The notes below the pieces were generated by a model, which saw only the letters and a list, made by a program, of their open reading frames with translations, ran no database searches and had not been told where the DNA came from. A stretch of DNA of 64,000 bases from the NCBI GenBank assembly GCA_011389555.1, contig JAABUD010000225.1:17918-81917 (forward strand). Direction: 5' to 3'. Numbering within the stretch: the first letter of the stretch is position 1; the number at the start of each line of letters is the position of its first letter. The translations under genes were made by a program, and so were the position numbers. The stretch is from Desulfotignum sp. Its GTDB lineage: Bacteria > Desulfobacterota > Desulfobacteria > Desulfobacterales > Desulfobacteraceae. This document shows positions 24,962 through 33,795 of this stretch, in pieces.

Positions 24962-25369
24962 TTACGCGGTTTTGGCCCTTCGGGTCCGGCCGGCCTGACA
25001 GTCGGACAATGCCAGATACAAGCCACCGACGGCCAGCTGGGCACAGTGCTCATGATCCGGCGGCAGGGACTGAAGGTAATCCACCACCTGTTCAGGAGTT
25101 ATTTCCCATGCCTGATCAATGGTTTTTCCCCGGGCGAAAAGCACCACTGTATTACAGCAGGCAGTGGTGTTCAAGCATCCATGGGAAATGAATGACACCG
25201 AGTCCACCACGCCATGTTTCACTTTGATGAAAAATTCAACCGTATCCCCGCATTCACCCGTTCTTTTTCCATACCCGTCCGGATCATGTATCATCTCTTT
25301 ATGTCCGGGGTCAAACGCCATTTCAAGATATTGAACGGAATGGCGGTTCCAGAAATCCAAATCGTTCAT
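24962..25369 (-). CDS. NifU N-terminal-like iron-sulfur scaffold protein
   Basis: This 135-residue protein resembles the NifU/IscU scaffold domain. The expected cysteines appear in TGECGDTVEF, SHGCLNT and DHEHCAQLA, with an additional CC pair in TTACCNT. IscU-like proteins assemble [2Fe-2S] clusters on three Cys; here the third position falls in the HEHC segment. It leads the tmc operon under a strong promoter, so it may mature the iron-sulfur clusters of TmcB, or act as a dedicated redox protein. ATG 25369 is supported by purine-rich GGAGAG upstream and by the promoter position. Confidence 0.82.
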   Translation of the reverse strand: MNDLDFWNRHSVQYLEMAFDPGHKEMIHDPDGYGKRTGECGDTVEFFIKVKHGVVDSVSFISHGCLNTTACCNTVVLFARGKTIDQAWEITPEQVVDYLQSLPPDHEHCAQLAVGGLYLALSDCQAGRTRRAKTA

Positions 25370-25416
25370 TTTCCACTCTCTCCATTCTGATATGCCATAT
25401 GGTTTTATCAAATTCT

Positions 25417-25444
25417 TATATACCTTTTGGGGTCCCGAGGTCAA
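25417..25444 (-). promoter_or_regulatory. Promoter of the tmc operon
   Basis: On the minus strand, TTGACC (25444-25439), a 16-bp spacer and TATATA (25422-25417) give a near-consensus promoter about 40 nt ahead of the NifU-like start codon at 25369. It would drive the seven-gene NifU-like/tmcDCBA/regulator transcript. Confidence 0.65.
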
Positions 25445-25568
25445 CCGAAGATCGAAAAATCGATGGTCTTTGGTTTTGAAAACAATCACCCGGGTCTTGA
25501 TTTTCCAGAATCGGGAGACTATGATCTTTTGATCATGAAACAGGTGCTCTTTGATTCAGGAAGCGGTC

Positions 25569-26771
25569 ATGACCCATTTTGACATGACAATTATCGGCGG
25601 AGGAATTGTAGGGGTTTCCACGGCCCTGGCACTGCAGACACGGTTCCCCGATGCAACGGTTCTGCTGATCGAAAAAGAACACCGGTTCGCCGCTCACCAG
25701 ACCGGACACAACTCCGGAGTGATTCATGCCGGAGTCTACTATTCCCCCGGCAGTCTGAAAGCGGATTTCTGCCGGCGCGGGTCACAGGCGACCCTGGCAT
25801 TCTGTCAAGAACACCACATCCCGTTCAAACAATGCGGCAAGCTGCTGGTGGCCACAACCCCCGTCGAACAGGAACGGATGCAGGCACTGAAACAGCGCTG
25901 TATCCAAAACCGGATCCAGGTTTTTGACGTGAACCGGCAGGAACTCACGCGCATGGAACCCCATATTCAGGGGCTGGGGGCCCTGCGGGTCCCGGCCACC
26001 GGCATCTGCGATTTTGCACGGATCACCCGGAAAATGGCAGACCTGTTTCTGGCCCAGGGAGGACATATCCAGACCGGACAGCCGGTCACCCAGCTGATCG
26101 AAACCCGGGATCGGGTAAAAATTTTCACCCGGACCCGTTGCGTTTCCACCCACTACCTGGTGGTATGTGCCGGGTTGATGGCAGACCGTCTGGCAAAAAT
26201 GATGCACATTGATATCGATTTTTCCATTCTGCCCTTCCGGGGGGAATATTTTCAGCTGCCCGCACACCGGTCCGATATCGTGTCCCGGCTCATCTATCCG
26301 ATACCCGACCCGGACCTGCCCTTTCTGGGCGTTCATCTGACGCCCATGATCGATGGTCGCATCACTGTGGGCCCCAACGCGGTGTTGGGGTTTGACCGGG
26401 AAGGATATCCCCGGTTCAGCGCCAATGGTGCCGATATATCCGACATGGTTGTTTTCCCTGGTTTCTGGAAAGTCATGGCCCGACACCTGGGATCCGGTAT
26501 CAAAGAACAGGTGGACTCGGTCTGGAAACCCGGATATCTGGCGCGGATCCGAAAATACTGCCCCTCTTTGACCCGGGCGGATCTGTTACCTTACCCTCCC
26601 GGGATTCGGGCCCAGGCGGTCACCCGGAACGGGGATCTGGTCCACGATTTCCTGTTCGCTCAGACCGCCCGATCCCTGCATGTCTGCAACGCCCCGTCCC
26701 CGGCAGCCACATCCGCCATCCCCATCGGCCAATACCTGCGGGACCGGGCAATTCATCTGTTTTGTCTCTGA
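25569..26771 (+). CDS. lhgO: L-2-hydroxyglutarate oxidase/dehydrogenase LhgO
   Basis: LhgO is an FAD enzyme oxidising L-2-hydroxyglutarate to 2-oxoglutarate, passing electrons to quinones. The 400-residue protein has the FAD dinucleotide motif IIGGGIVGVSTALAL at the N-terminus, HNSGVIHAGVYY, RGEYFQLP and GPNAVLGF, all typical of this DAO-family branch. ATG 25569 was chosen because AGGA lies 7 bp upstream; an ORF start at 25551 lacks this. It is a single gene divergent from the tmc operon. L-2-hydroxyglutarate can arise from promiscuous malate dehydrogenase. Confidence 0.9.
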   Translation: MTHFDMTIIGGGIVGVSTALALQTRFPDATVLLIEKEHRFAAHQTGHNSGVIHAGVYYSPGSLKADFCRRGSQATLAFCQEHHIPFKQCGKLLVATTPVEQERMQALKQRCIQNRIQVFDVNRQELTRMEPHIQGLGALRVPATGICDFARITRKMADLFLAQGGHIQTGQPVTQLIETRDRVKIFTRTRCVSTHYLVVCAGLMADRLAKMMHIDIDFSILPFRGEYFQLPAHRSDIVSRLIYPIPDPDLPFLGVHLTPMIDGRITVGPNAVLGFDREGYPRFSANGADISDMVVFPGFWKVMARHLGSGIKEQVDSVWKPGYLARIRKYCPSLTRADLLPYPPGIRAQAVTRNGDLVHDFLFAQTARSLHVCNAPSPAATSAIPIGQYLRDRAIHLFCL

Positions 26772-26829
26772 AAAGTTCATACCCGCCCGGCCGGACTGGC
26801 CCCAGCCTTTAATGTCAAGGCGGACAGAT

Positions 26830-28239
26830 TTATGAATCCGGCTCGATTTTGTCCAATCGATACCGCATCGAGCGTAAAGACAGATTCAGCAAATCCGCCG
26901 CTTTTTTCTTGTCACCGCCGGTCACCTTCAAGGCTTTTTTCAGATAGGCAGATTCAATCGCAGACAGAATTTCGTCCAGGTCGACACCCTGCTCCACCTG
27001 ATTCAGGTCAAATCGACGATTTTCAATACCCTCGACCCACCGACGGGCTTTATGCATGGAAATGGTCAGGCTTTCCGGCAGAATGATGTTTGTGGAGGAC
27101 AGGGCCACAGAGCGCTCAATCAGATTTTCCAGCTCTCTCACATTACCGGGAAACGAATATTTATTCAAAAAATCGATGGCATAGGAAGACAGTTTCACGA
27201 TATCCCGGCCCATTTTCCGGGCGTATTTTTCAGCAAAATGCCGGGCCAGCACCGCCACATCTCCTGCACGTTCCCGCAGGGGCGGCACTTTGATGGGAAT
27301 GACATTCAGCCGGAAAAACAGATCCTCCCGGAACCGCCCTTCCACCACTTCCTTGTCCAGCTGTTTGTTGGTCGCGGAAATGATCCGCACATCCACAGCA
27401 ATTTCCGTGGTACCGCCCACCGGTTTGAAGGAGGTTTCCTGGACCGCCCGCAGCAGCTTGACCTGAAGCAACGGGGACAATTCACCAATTTCATCCAGAA
27501 AAATCGTGCCCTGGTCCGCCACTTCGAACAGCCCTTTTTTGTCCACCACCGCACCGGTAAACGAGCCCCGGACATGCCCGAAGAATTCACTTTCCATGAG
27601 CGTGTCCGGGATACCCCCGCAGTTGACCACCACAAAGGCCTGATCTTTTCGATCCGAGTGATCGTGAATGGCCCGGGCGATCAATTCTTTGCCGGTGCCG
27701 CTCTCCCCGGTGATCAGCACATTGGTCTTGGTGGCACTGATCTGCTGGATTCGTTGATAAATGGCGGCCATGCCCGGACTGTTGCCAATGATCCGGTCGA
27801 AATGCAGATAATCCTGGATCTCGGATTCCTGGTGCTGTTTTTCCTGTTCCAGGGTTTGAAGGGCCAGGGCCCGGGCGATGGTCTGTCGCAGTTCATCGTT
27901 GTCAAACGGTTTGGGGACGAAATCATACGCCCCTTTGTTCATGGCTGTCACCGCGAGTTCCGTGGTGGAATACGCGGAGATCATGATCACCACGGTGTCG
28001 GGATGCTGCTGTTTGACCTGCTTGAGTACTTCCAGGCCGGTGATGTCCCCTAAACGGATATCCACCAGCGCCAGATCATAGGTGTGACTGCCGATCAGCT
28101 TCAGTGCGCGTTTTCCGTTTTCAGCAGTGGTCACGCAATAATTTTCCCGGGACAGGAGCAGCTCCAGAAATTCCCGCATACTGGTGTCATCATCCACCAC
28201 CAGTATCCTGGATTGGATGGGGGTCAGTTCATCAGACAT
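26830..28239 (-). CDS. Sigma-54-dependent response regulator (NtrC/PilR type)
   Basis: The 469-residue protein has a receiver domain (phosphoacceptor D60), a central AAA+ sigma-54 interaction domain (Walker A GESGTGKE near 178) and a C-terminal Fis helix-turn-helix (GGDKKKAADLLNLSLRSMRYRLDKI) resembling PilR. The sigma-54 contact loop reads GSFTGA (225-230) instead of the usual GAFTGA. No histidine kinase is adjacent. ATG 28239 overlaps the pyrC stop by 8 bp; the ORF start at 28257 is rejected for lack of context. It is unusual to find it last in a pyrBC operon. Confidence 0.9.
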   Translation of the reverse strand: MSDELTPIQSRILVVDDDTSMREFLELLLSRENYCVTTAENGKRALKLIGSHTYDLALVDIRLGDITGLEVLKQVKQQHPDTVVIMISAYSTTELAVTAMNKGAYDFVPKPFDNDELRQTIARALALQTLEQEKQHQESEIQDYLHFDRIIGNSPGMAAIYQRIQQISATKTNVLITGESGTGKELIARAIHDHSDRKDQAFVVVNCGGIPDTLMESEFFGHVRGSFTGAVVDKKGLFEVADQGTIFLDEIGELSPLLQVKLLRAVQETSFKPVGGTTEIAVDVRIISATNKQLDKEVVEGRFREDLFFRLNVIPIKVPPLRERAGDVAVLARHFAEKYARKMGRDIVKLSSYAIDFLNKYSFPGNVRELENLIERSVALSSTNIILPESLTISMHKARRWVEGIENRRFDLNQVEQGVDLDEILSAIESAYLKKALKVTGGDKKKAADLLNLSLRSMRYRLDKIEPDS

Positions 28240-29521
28240 GCCGCGACTCATAAACAAAAATACCGTCGACCATGGTGGCCACGGCCCTTCCCTGGACAGC
28301 CATGCCGGAGAACGGGGTGTTACGGCTTTTGGATATGAACCGGGCCGGGTCGATCATCCCGGTTTCATCCAGATCGATCAATGTCAGGTCGGCCGGGTTG
28401 CCAGGAGTAATGTCGTTATCGATTCCCAGGATTCGGGCCGGGTTTTTCGCCATTTTCACAATCAGGTCCTCCAGGGTCAGGTGGTTGTCCTGGACCAGTT
28501 TCAAAGACAGGGGCAACGAGGTTTCAAGACCCACAATCCCGAATGCGGCCCGGTCGAACTCCAGATCTTTTTCCTCCTGGCTGTGGGGCGCATGATCCGA
28601 GGCAATGACATCGACGGTACCGTCAGCCAGGCCCCGGATTACCGCCTGCCGGTCGTTTTCCGATCTGAGCGGCGGATTCATCTTGAAGCAGGCGTCATAC
28701 CCTGTCACATCCGCATCGGTGAGGGTGAAATAATGGGGCGCGGTTTCACACGTCACCCGGACCCCCTGCTGTTTGGCTCTTCGGATCAGATCGATGGATT
28801 CTTCGCAGCTGATGTGGCAGAAATGCACATGGGCCCCGGTGAGCCGGGACAAAAGAATGTCTCTGGCCACCATCACGGCTTCCGCCGCGTTGGGGATCCC
28901 GGGGATGCCCTGGAACGTGGCGGGCAGTCCTTCGTTCATGGCACCGCCGTTCACGAGAGACAGATCTTCGGCATGGACGAACACCGGTATGGACAGCCCG
29001 TGACAATACTCCAGGGCCCGGCGCATGACCTGGGCGTTTTCCACGGGCCGGCCGTCATCGGAAACGGCTTTGATGCCTGCCAGCTGCATGTCCCGGATTT
29101 CCGAAAGATGGGTGCCGGCAGAGCCTTTTGTCACGGCGCCCACCGGATACACCCGGGCCCCTCTGGCAACACCGGCTTTTTGACAGACAAACGCGGTCAC
29201 CTGACTGTTGTCGTTCACAGGCCGGGTGTTGGGCATGGCGCACACGGCAGTGAATCCCCCCCGGGCCGCGGCTGCCGCCCCCGTGGCAATGGTTTCCTTG
29301 TACTCATGGCCCGGCTCCCGCAGATGCACATGAATATCCATGAGCCCGGGCACCAGCACCAGGCCGGTGGCATCGATCACGTCTATATCGTCATCGTTTC
29401 CGGGCACGGAATCGGCCGGGTCCAGAATGGCGGCAATGGACTGTTTGCGGATCAGAACCGATCTGTATCCATCCATTTTTCCGGGATCCAGGACCCGGGC
29501 GCCTTTAATCAGTGTCTGCAT
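28232..29521 (-). CDS. pyrC: Dihydroorotase
   Basis: PyrC cyclises carbamoyl-aspartate to dihydroorotate in pyrimidine synthesis. The 429-residue length and DIHVHLREPGHEYKETI place it in the class I (long) amidohydrolase group. Metal ligands include HVH, later H residues in VFVHAED and HFCHIS, and D in ASDHAPHS. It overlaps pyrB by 17 bp with GGGAGG 8 bp before its ATG, and overlaps the sigma-54 regulator downstream by 8 bp. Confidence 0.95.
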   Translation of the reverse strand: MQTLIKGARVLDPGKMDGYRSVLIRKQSIAAILDPADSVPGNDDDIDVIDATGLVLVPGLMDIHVHLREPGHEYKETIATGAAAAARGGFTAVCAMPNTRPVNDNSQVTAFVCQKAGVARGARVYPVGAVTKGSAGTHLSEIRDMQLAGIKAVSDDGRPVENAQVMRRALEYCHGLSIPVFVHAEDLSLVNGGAMNEGLPATFQGIPGIPNAAEAVMVARDILLSRLTGAHVHFCHISCEESIDLIRRAKQQGVRVTCETAPHYFTLTDADVTGYDACFKMNPPLRSENDRQAVIRGLADGTVDVIASDHAPHSQEEKDLEFDRAAFGIVGLETSLPLSLKLVQDNHLTLEDLIVKMAKNPARILGIDNDITPGNPADLTLIDLDETGMIDPARFISKSRNTPFSGMAVQGRAVATMVDGIFVYESRHV

Positions 29522-30443
29522 ATCTGTTTCCTCCCGCCACCAGATAATATAGAGCCATACGCAGGGCCACGCCGTGGGTCACCTGGTCCAGAATCATGGA
29601 ACACTCCGCATCCGCGACATCACTGCTGATTTCCACCCCCCGGTTCATGGGCCCCGGATGCATGATGGTGACATCTTTTTTCGCCAGCGCCACCCGGTCC
29701 CGGTTCAGGCCGAACCAGCCGGCATACTCCCGTTCCGTGGGAAACAAGATATCATTCATCCGCTCTTTTTGAATCCGAAGCATCATGATCACATCCGCAT
29801 CGGCCACGCACGCTTCCATACTGGGCGAGACCGTGCAGCCCAACGCTTCGATCCCCGCCGGAATCATGGTCAGCGGGGCACACACCGACACCCGGGCCCC
29901 CATTTTTGAAAATCCGATAATGTCGGACCGGGCCACCCGGGAATGGGCGATATCCCCGATCATGGCCAGTTTCAGTCCCTCGATCCCGCCTTTTTTTTCC
30001 CGGACGCTCATCATGTCCAGCAGGGCCTGGGATGGATGGGCATGGATCCCGTCCCCGGCATTGATCACGGAACAGTCCACCCGGTTTGCCACCAGGTGGG
30101 CCGCACCGGAAGAGGCGTGCCGCATCACGATCACATCCGGTCTCATGGCTTCCAGGTTTTTGACCGTGTCGATCAGGGTTTCCCCCTTGGCCATGGAGGA
30201 CCCGGATTTGGCAATGGCCACGGAATCGGCGGACAGGCGCTTGGCGGCAATTTCAAAAGAGAGTTTGGTCCGGGTGGAGGGTTCCTGAAAAAACAGCACA
30301 ATGGTCTTGCCCCGCAGGGTGGGCACTTTTTTCACCGGTCGCTGGGAAATCTCGTTCATGCCCATGGCCGTATCCAGGATCAGGGTGATCTCCGCCGGAT
30401 CCAGGGAGTGGATATCCAGAATATCCTTTTTTGTGAATCGCAT
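29505..30443 (-). CDS. pyrB: Aspartate carbamoyltransferase catalytic subunit
   Basis: PyrB joins carbamoyl phosphate and aspartate, the first committed pyrimidine step. The 312-residue protein has the carbamoyl phosphate motif FQEPSTRTKLSFE, a second conserved KSGSSMAKGETL, and the HPSQALLDMM motif. The size is normal for a catalytic chain; no pyrI regulatory gene is adjacent. ATG 30443 was chosen because AGGA lies 7 bp upstream. It follows lepB by 22 bp and overlaps pyrC. Confidence 0.95.
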   Translation of the reverse strand: MRFTKKDILDIHSLDPAEITLILDTAMGMNEISQRPVKKVPTLRGKTIVLFFQEPSTRTKLSFEIAAKRLSADSVAIAKSGSSMAKGETLIDTVKNLEAMRPDVIVMRHASSGAAHLVANRVDCSVINAGDGIHAHPSQALLDMMSVREKKGGIEGLKLAMIGDIAHSRVARSDIIGFSKMGARVSVCAPLTMIPAGIEALGCTVSPSMEACVADADVIMMLRIQKERMNDILFPTEREYAGWFGLNRDRVALAKKDVTIMHPGPMNRGVEISSDVADAECSMILDQVTHGVALRMALYYLVAGGNRYADTD

Positions 30444-30465
30444 AATGCATCCTTCCATCAGTCGA

Positions 30466-31065
30466 TCATATCAGCAGATCCCCGATCCGATGCCACCGGA
30501 CACCGAATTGATCCCGGTCCCAGGACCAGTAGATCATAAATGCCCTGCCCTTGACGGCAGACAGGTCCACAAATCCCCAGAACCGGCTGTCATGGCTGTT
30601 GTCCCGGTTGTCTCCCATGACAAACAGCTTGTTTTCAGGCACCACCACCGGGGCCATGTTGTCCACATGGGTGGGCAGCCGGGAATACATGGCATAGGAC
30701 TCATCGGTCACCGGATCTCCGTTGACATATAATTGCTTGTCCGCAATGGACACGGTGTCTCCGGCCACCGCCACCACCCGTTTGATAAAGTCTTTGGACG
30801 GATCCTCCGGATATTCGAATACCACGATATCTCCGGGCCGGGGATCCTTGAAAGGAATCAGGACCCGGCCGTCGGTAAAAGGGATCTTGACCCCGTAAAT
30901 GAATTTGTTCACCAGAATCTGATCCCCGATCTGAAGGGTTTCCAGCATGGAACCGGAAGGAATCTTGAATGCCTGGACAATAAACGTACGGATGAACAAA
31001 GCGATCACAACGGCAATGAGAATGGCTTCAATATTCTCCCGCCAGGCGTTTTTCTTTTTTTTCAT
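30466..31065 (-). CDS. lepB: Signal peptidase I
   Basis: LepB removes signal peptides from secreted proteins at the outer face of the inner membrane. The 199-residue protein has one N-terminal membrane anchor (about 11-32), the nucleophile Ser39 in IPSGSM, the general-base Lys95 in FIKRVVA, and MGDNRDNSHDSR (box E). It is short, like Gram-positive and delta-proteobacterial forms. ATG 31065 was preferred over GTG 31077 because AGAGGTGG then sits at a normal distance. Confidence 0.95.
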   Translation of the reverse strand: MKKKKNAWRENIEAILIAVVIALFIRTFIVQAFKIPSGSMLETLQIGDQILVNKFIYGVKIPFTDGRVLIPFKDPRPGDIVVFEYPEDPSKDFIKRVVAVAGDTVSIADKQLYVNGDPVTDESYAMYSRLPTHVDNMAPVVVPENKLFVMGDNRDNSHDSRFWGFVDLSAVKGRAFMIYWSWDRDQFGVRWHRIGDLLI

Positions 31066-31079
31066 CTGAAATTCCACCT

Positions 31080-32249
31080 CTATGGCTGCCCGAACAGGTG
31101 CTGGGGCTGTCCCAAAAGAAATCTGGATTGCTGAATGGCAGACTTGAGAAGATCAGCGATCTTTCTGGCTTTGACCATGCTGGACAAAGGATGCGTGGAC
31201 ACCGGTTGCCCCTTGACCATGATGGTGCCGCTTTTCAGTTCCGCATAGCTCACCTGGCCATACGACCGGGCCACCCCTTCCGGATAATCATATCCATAGT
31301 CCACGATCTGGGTAAAGATCTTTTCATCGGAAATTGCCGTGAATTTCACCATTTCCTCATTGAGGATGGGAATGGGAACTCCCAGTCCCACGGACAGGGA
31401 ACAGCCATATCCCCGGATGCTCTGGCCCACAAGCCAGTCAGCAGACATCTTTTTGAGATCTCCCATGACCATCAGCGTGCCGGCCGGCCCCAGGGGCACC
31501 CCGTTCAATCCCCGGTCCACCTCCGATTTGTGCTGGGTCCCGGTCCAGGTGACATACCCCTGGGCCCCGCCCAGAAAGATCCGGGTGCCCAGTCCGATGG
31601 TTTTCAGGTACGGATCGTTGAACAGCGGGCTCAAAGCCCCGGACGTGGAATAATTGGCATTGCCCATGCCGGGCTTCAATGTCCCCATGTACGTATATTT
31701 GGTGCGGTCCGACCGGTTGATGGCGCAATTGTAGTTCTGGTAGGCGTTTCTGGGATTCACCAGCATGGCATTGGGCAGTTGCTGAAGCGTCATGGTCTTT
31801 TCGATGCGCCGGTTGGGGTAACAGTCGGTGCCATAGGATTCCGCCCGGATCTCCACGGGTTTGCCCGCCACCAGATCCTGGATCACATGCCCCCCGCCAT
31901 AATTGAAATCTCCGGGATGGCGCTTGTTCAACGGATCGTCATCACAGGTCTGGGTGGCCCCCAGGTAGCAGTCCACCGCTGCGATACCCGAATAGGCCGG
32001 CACATTGTTGAACCAGGTTTTCGTGGTACGTATCACGGGTTTCGACTGGCCGATGTTGATGAACGCTCCCGAAGAACACATGGGTGCGAATGTGCCGGTG
32101 GTGACCACATCCACCTGCCTTGCCGCTTCCACGACGCCGTTTTCCTTTGCAATGTCGATAATTTCTTCGGCAGTGACCACCACGGCCTCTCCCCGGGCGA
32201 TCTTCCGGTTGATCTGTTCATAGGTTTTATTGATTGTGAACTCGCTCAT
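31080..32249 (-). CDS. DUF39 homocysteine biosynthesis protein (HcyBio)
   Basis: The 389-residue protein belongs to the DUF39/HcyBio family, shown in methanogens (MA1821) to be needed with a NIL-ferredoxin partner (MA1822) for sulfide incorporation into homocysteine from aspartate semialdehyde. Family stretches are TYEQINRKIARGEAVVVTAEE, TGTFAPMCSSGAFINIG, YGGGHVIQDLVAGK and GYGCSLSVGLGVPIPI. Cysteines (CSS, CYLGATQTC, DCYPNR, GYGCS) may be catalytic. It overlaps the M23 gene by 4 bp (ATGA). No ferredoxin partner gene is adjacent. Confidence 0.9.
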   Translation of the reverse strand: MSEFTINKTYEQINRKIARGEAVVVTAEEIIDIAKENGVVEAARQVDVVTTGTFAPMCSSGAFINIGQSKPVIRTTKTWFNNVPAYSGIAAVDCYLGATQTCDDDPLNKRHPGDFNYGGGHVIQDLVAGKPVEIRAESYGTDCYPNRRIEKTMTLQQLPNAMLVNPRNAYQNYNCAINRSDRTKYTYMGTLKPGMGNANYSTSGALSPLFNDPYLKTIGLGTRIFLGGAQGYVTWTGTQHKSEVDRGLNGVPLGPAGTLMVMGDLKKMSADWLVGQSIRGYGCSLSVGLGVPIPILNEEMVKFTAISDEKIFTQIVDYGYDYPEGVARSYGQVSYAELKSGTIMVKGQPVSTHPLSSMVKARKIADLLKSAIQQSRFLLGQPQHLFGQP

Positions 32250-33622
32250 GATTTTCCTTCACCCACCGCCTTGATTTTGGCGGTGATATTGTTTTCGATC
32301 CAGTTGGGATCCCACCATTCCAGCGGATTGACAAACACATTGTGCACGATCATGGAAAAATGCAGATGATCTCCGGCCGCCAGTCCGGTCATGCCGGTGT
32401 TGCCGATGATATCGCCTTTTTCGACCCGGTCCCCTTCTGACACCGCCATGTTGCTCAGATGAGAATACAGGCTGGCCAGGCCGAACCCATGGTCGATGAT
32501 CACGGTATTGCCGAAAATCCCCACCGGTTGTGCCATGATGATTCGACCCGAATTGGCGGCTCCCACCGGGGACAGGGCCGTGGATGCCAGATCGATGCCC
32601 ATGTGACGGGACTGCCCGATTTCCTTTCCATTGTAGGTATAGGTGCGCCGGTCTCCGAATCCGGCCCGGGTGGCCCCGGCCATCCGTTCGAATTTTTTGT
32701 CCCACAGTATCTGCGGCTCGGTGTCCGCCGGAATGGACAGCACTTTTTTTACGTTGGCATTTCGAAGTTCGGTGTTGACCACCTGAAATTTTTCCAGAAG
32801 CGGGTTGTCGGCTTTTTCAAACTGCGCTTCCCGGTCTCCAAGATGAAAATCCGGCATGGTCAACCCTAAAAACGAATCGGAAATCGTGAGCACATCCGAT
32901 TTGAACCCGCGATCCCGAATGTAATGATAAAATCCTTTGCGGGTCGTATTTCCTGCGGCATCCTCGGCCGTGACCCAGATCCGGGTGCCCGGCCCCTGGG
33001 TATGATCCAGCGCAAAAAACGCCGCGTGGATATCGGTTTGATCAAACATTCCGGAATGGCCGGGAAAAAACCGGTCCCCCACCCGAATGCCGCTTTTCAC
33101 ATCCGGTTCGAACAGTTTATAGATCACCAGGCCGGCACCGCCCCGTTCCACATTGTGCTGCCGGGTCAACACTTCGATTTTTGGGGGGCGGGTGTCGATG
33201 ATGACCGACAGGGTTTCCTCCGATAGATTTCCCCGGTTCCACCCCCGCCAGGATTGATCCCGCACCTGGATATGAAGCGTGGCCGTTCCATCATTCAGAC
33301 CATGCCGATTGACTTCCACGGGAATGACCAGCCGGTCTTCCATCCGGTTTTTTCCGGGAAACAGGGTGAAAACCGGCGCCGGCGGATACGTTTTTTTCAA
33401 AAGGGTCTTTTCGATATCCTGTTGAATCAGGCGGACCTGAACCTCTCTGAGTCCGGTTTTCGCGTCTTTGATATCCAGGGACAGCGCCATCCGGTCTTTG
33501 ATATACATGGCTGGCAGATCGACTGCCAGCCCGGGGGACGTTCCTTCGAATCGATATGTCAATACCCATATCAAGAGGACCAGAATCCCGGCAAAAATCA
33601 CCAGAACAAAAAGCTTTTTCAT
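32246..33622 (-). CDS. M23 family metallopeptidase with N-terminal membrane anchor
   Basis: The 458-residue protein starts with a single membrane segment (about residues 4-24) and a long extracytoplasmic region with two Ig-like or beta-rich parts. It ends in a LytM/M23 domain with zinc ligands H-x3-D in RHMGIDLAS and HLHF near the C-terminus. Such enzymes cut peptidoglycan cross-links or act as amidase activators. The zinc-site residues appear intact. It is the first gene of the DUF39-lepB-pyrBC transcript. Confidence 0.9.
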   Translation of the reverse strand: MKKLFVLVIFAGILVLLIWVLTYRFEGTSPGLAVDLPAMYIKDRMALSLDIKDAKTGLREVQVRLIQQDIEKTLLKKTYPPAPVFTLFPGKNRMEDRLVIPVEVNRHGLNDGTATLHIQVRDQSWRGWNRGNLSEETLSVIIDTRPPKIEVLTRQHNVERGGAGLVIYKLFEPDVKSGIRVGDRFFPGHSGMFDQTDIHAAFFALDHTQGPGTRIWVTAEDAAGNTTRKGFYHYIRDRGFKSDVLTISDSFLGLTMPDFHLGDREAQFEKADNPLLEKFQVVNTELRNANVKKVLSIPADTEPQILWDKKFERMAGATRAGFGDRRTYTYNGKEIGQSRHMGIDLASTALSPVGAANSGRIIMAQPVGIFGNTVIIDHGFGLASLYSHLSNMAVSEGDRVEKGDIIGNTGMTGLAAGDHLHFSMIVHNVFVNPLEWWDPNWIENNITAKIKAVGEGKS

Positions 33623-33676
33623 TAAAAATACTCATCTTTTCAATTGGTTATAGTTATCCAAAGCGAAATGCCCATA

Positions 33677-33705
33677 AAAATACCAGCTTGGCCAAAACTT
33701 ATCAA
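33677..33705 (-). promoter_or_regulatory. Promoter of the M23-DUF39-lepB-pyrBC operon
   Basis: On the minus strand, TTGATA (33705-33700), a 17-bp spacer and TATTTT (33682-33677) form a good sigma-70-type promoter about 55 bp before the M23 start codon, in the 173-bp divergent region shared with kdsA. No convincing plus-strand promoter for kdsA was found there. Confidence 0.5.
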
Positions 33706-33795
33706 GGTATTTTACATTCTTGACTTTTTGGATCTCAGATTATAGGTTGAAACCGCATTGAAAATACAAATTTTACATCAGAACAAGGATTGTCC

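Noticed and set aside
25370..25489. N-terminal extension of the NifU-like gene
   Set aside because: The extended ORF would place the start upstream of the strong tmc promoter at 25417-25444; homology starts at 25369.
27052..28053. 333-codon plus-strand ORF over the sigma-54 activator
   Set aside because: Shadow of the AAA+ gene; composition is typical of antisense of GC-rich coding sequence.
28184..29629. 481-codon plus-strand ORF over pyrC
   Set aside because: It runs opposite the well-supported pyrC with no domain signature or ribosome site; a GC-rich antisense shadow.
31098..32369. 423-codon plus-strand ORF over the DUF39 gene
   Set aside because: Antisense shadow of the DUF39 homocysteine gene with no recognisable family.
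33720..33746. Plus-strand promoter TTGACT/TATAGG before kdsA
   Set aside because: The spacer is only 15 bp and the -10 is weak, so it was not called as a feature.
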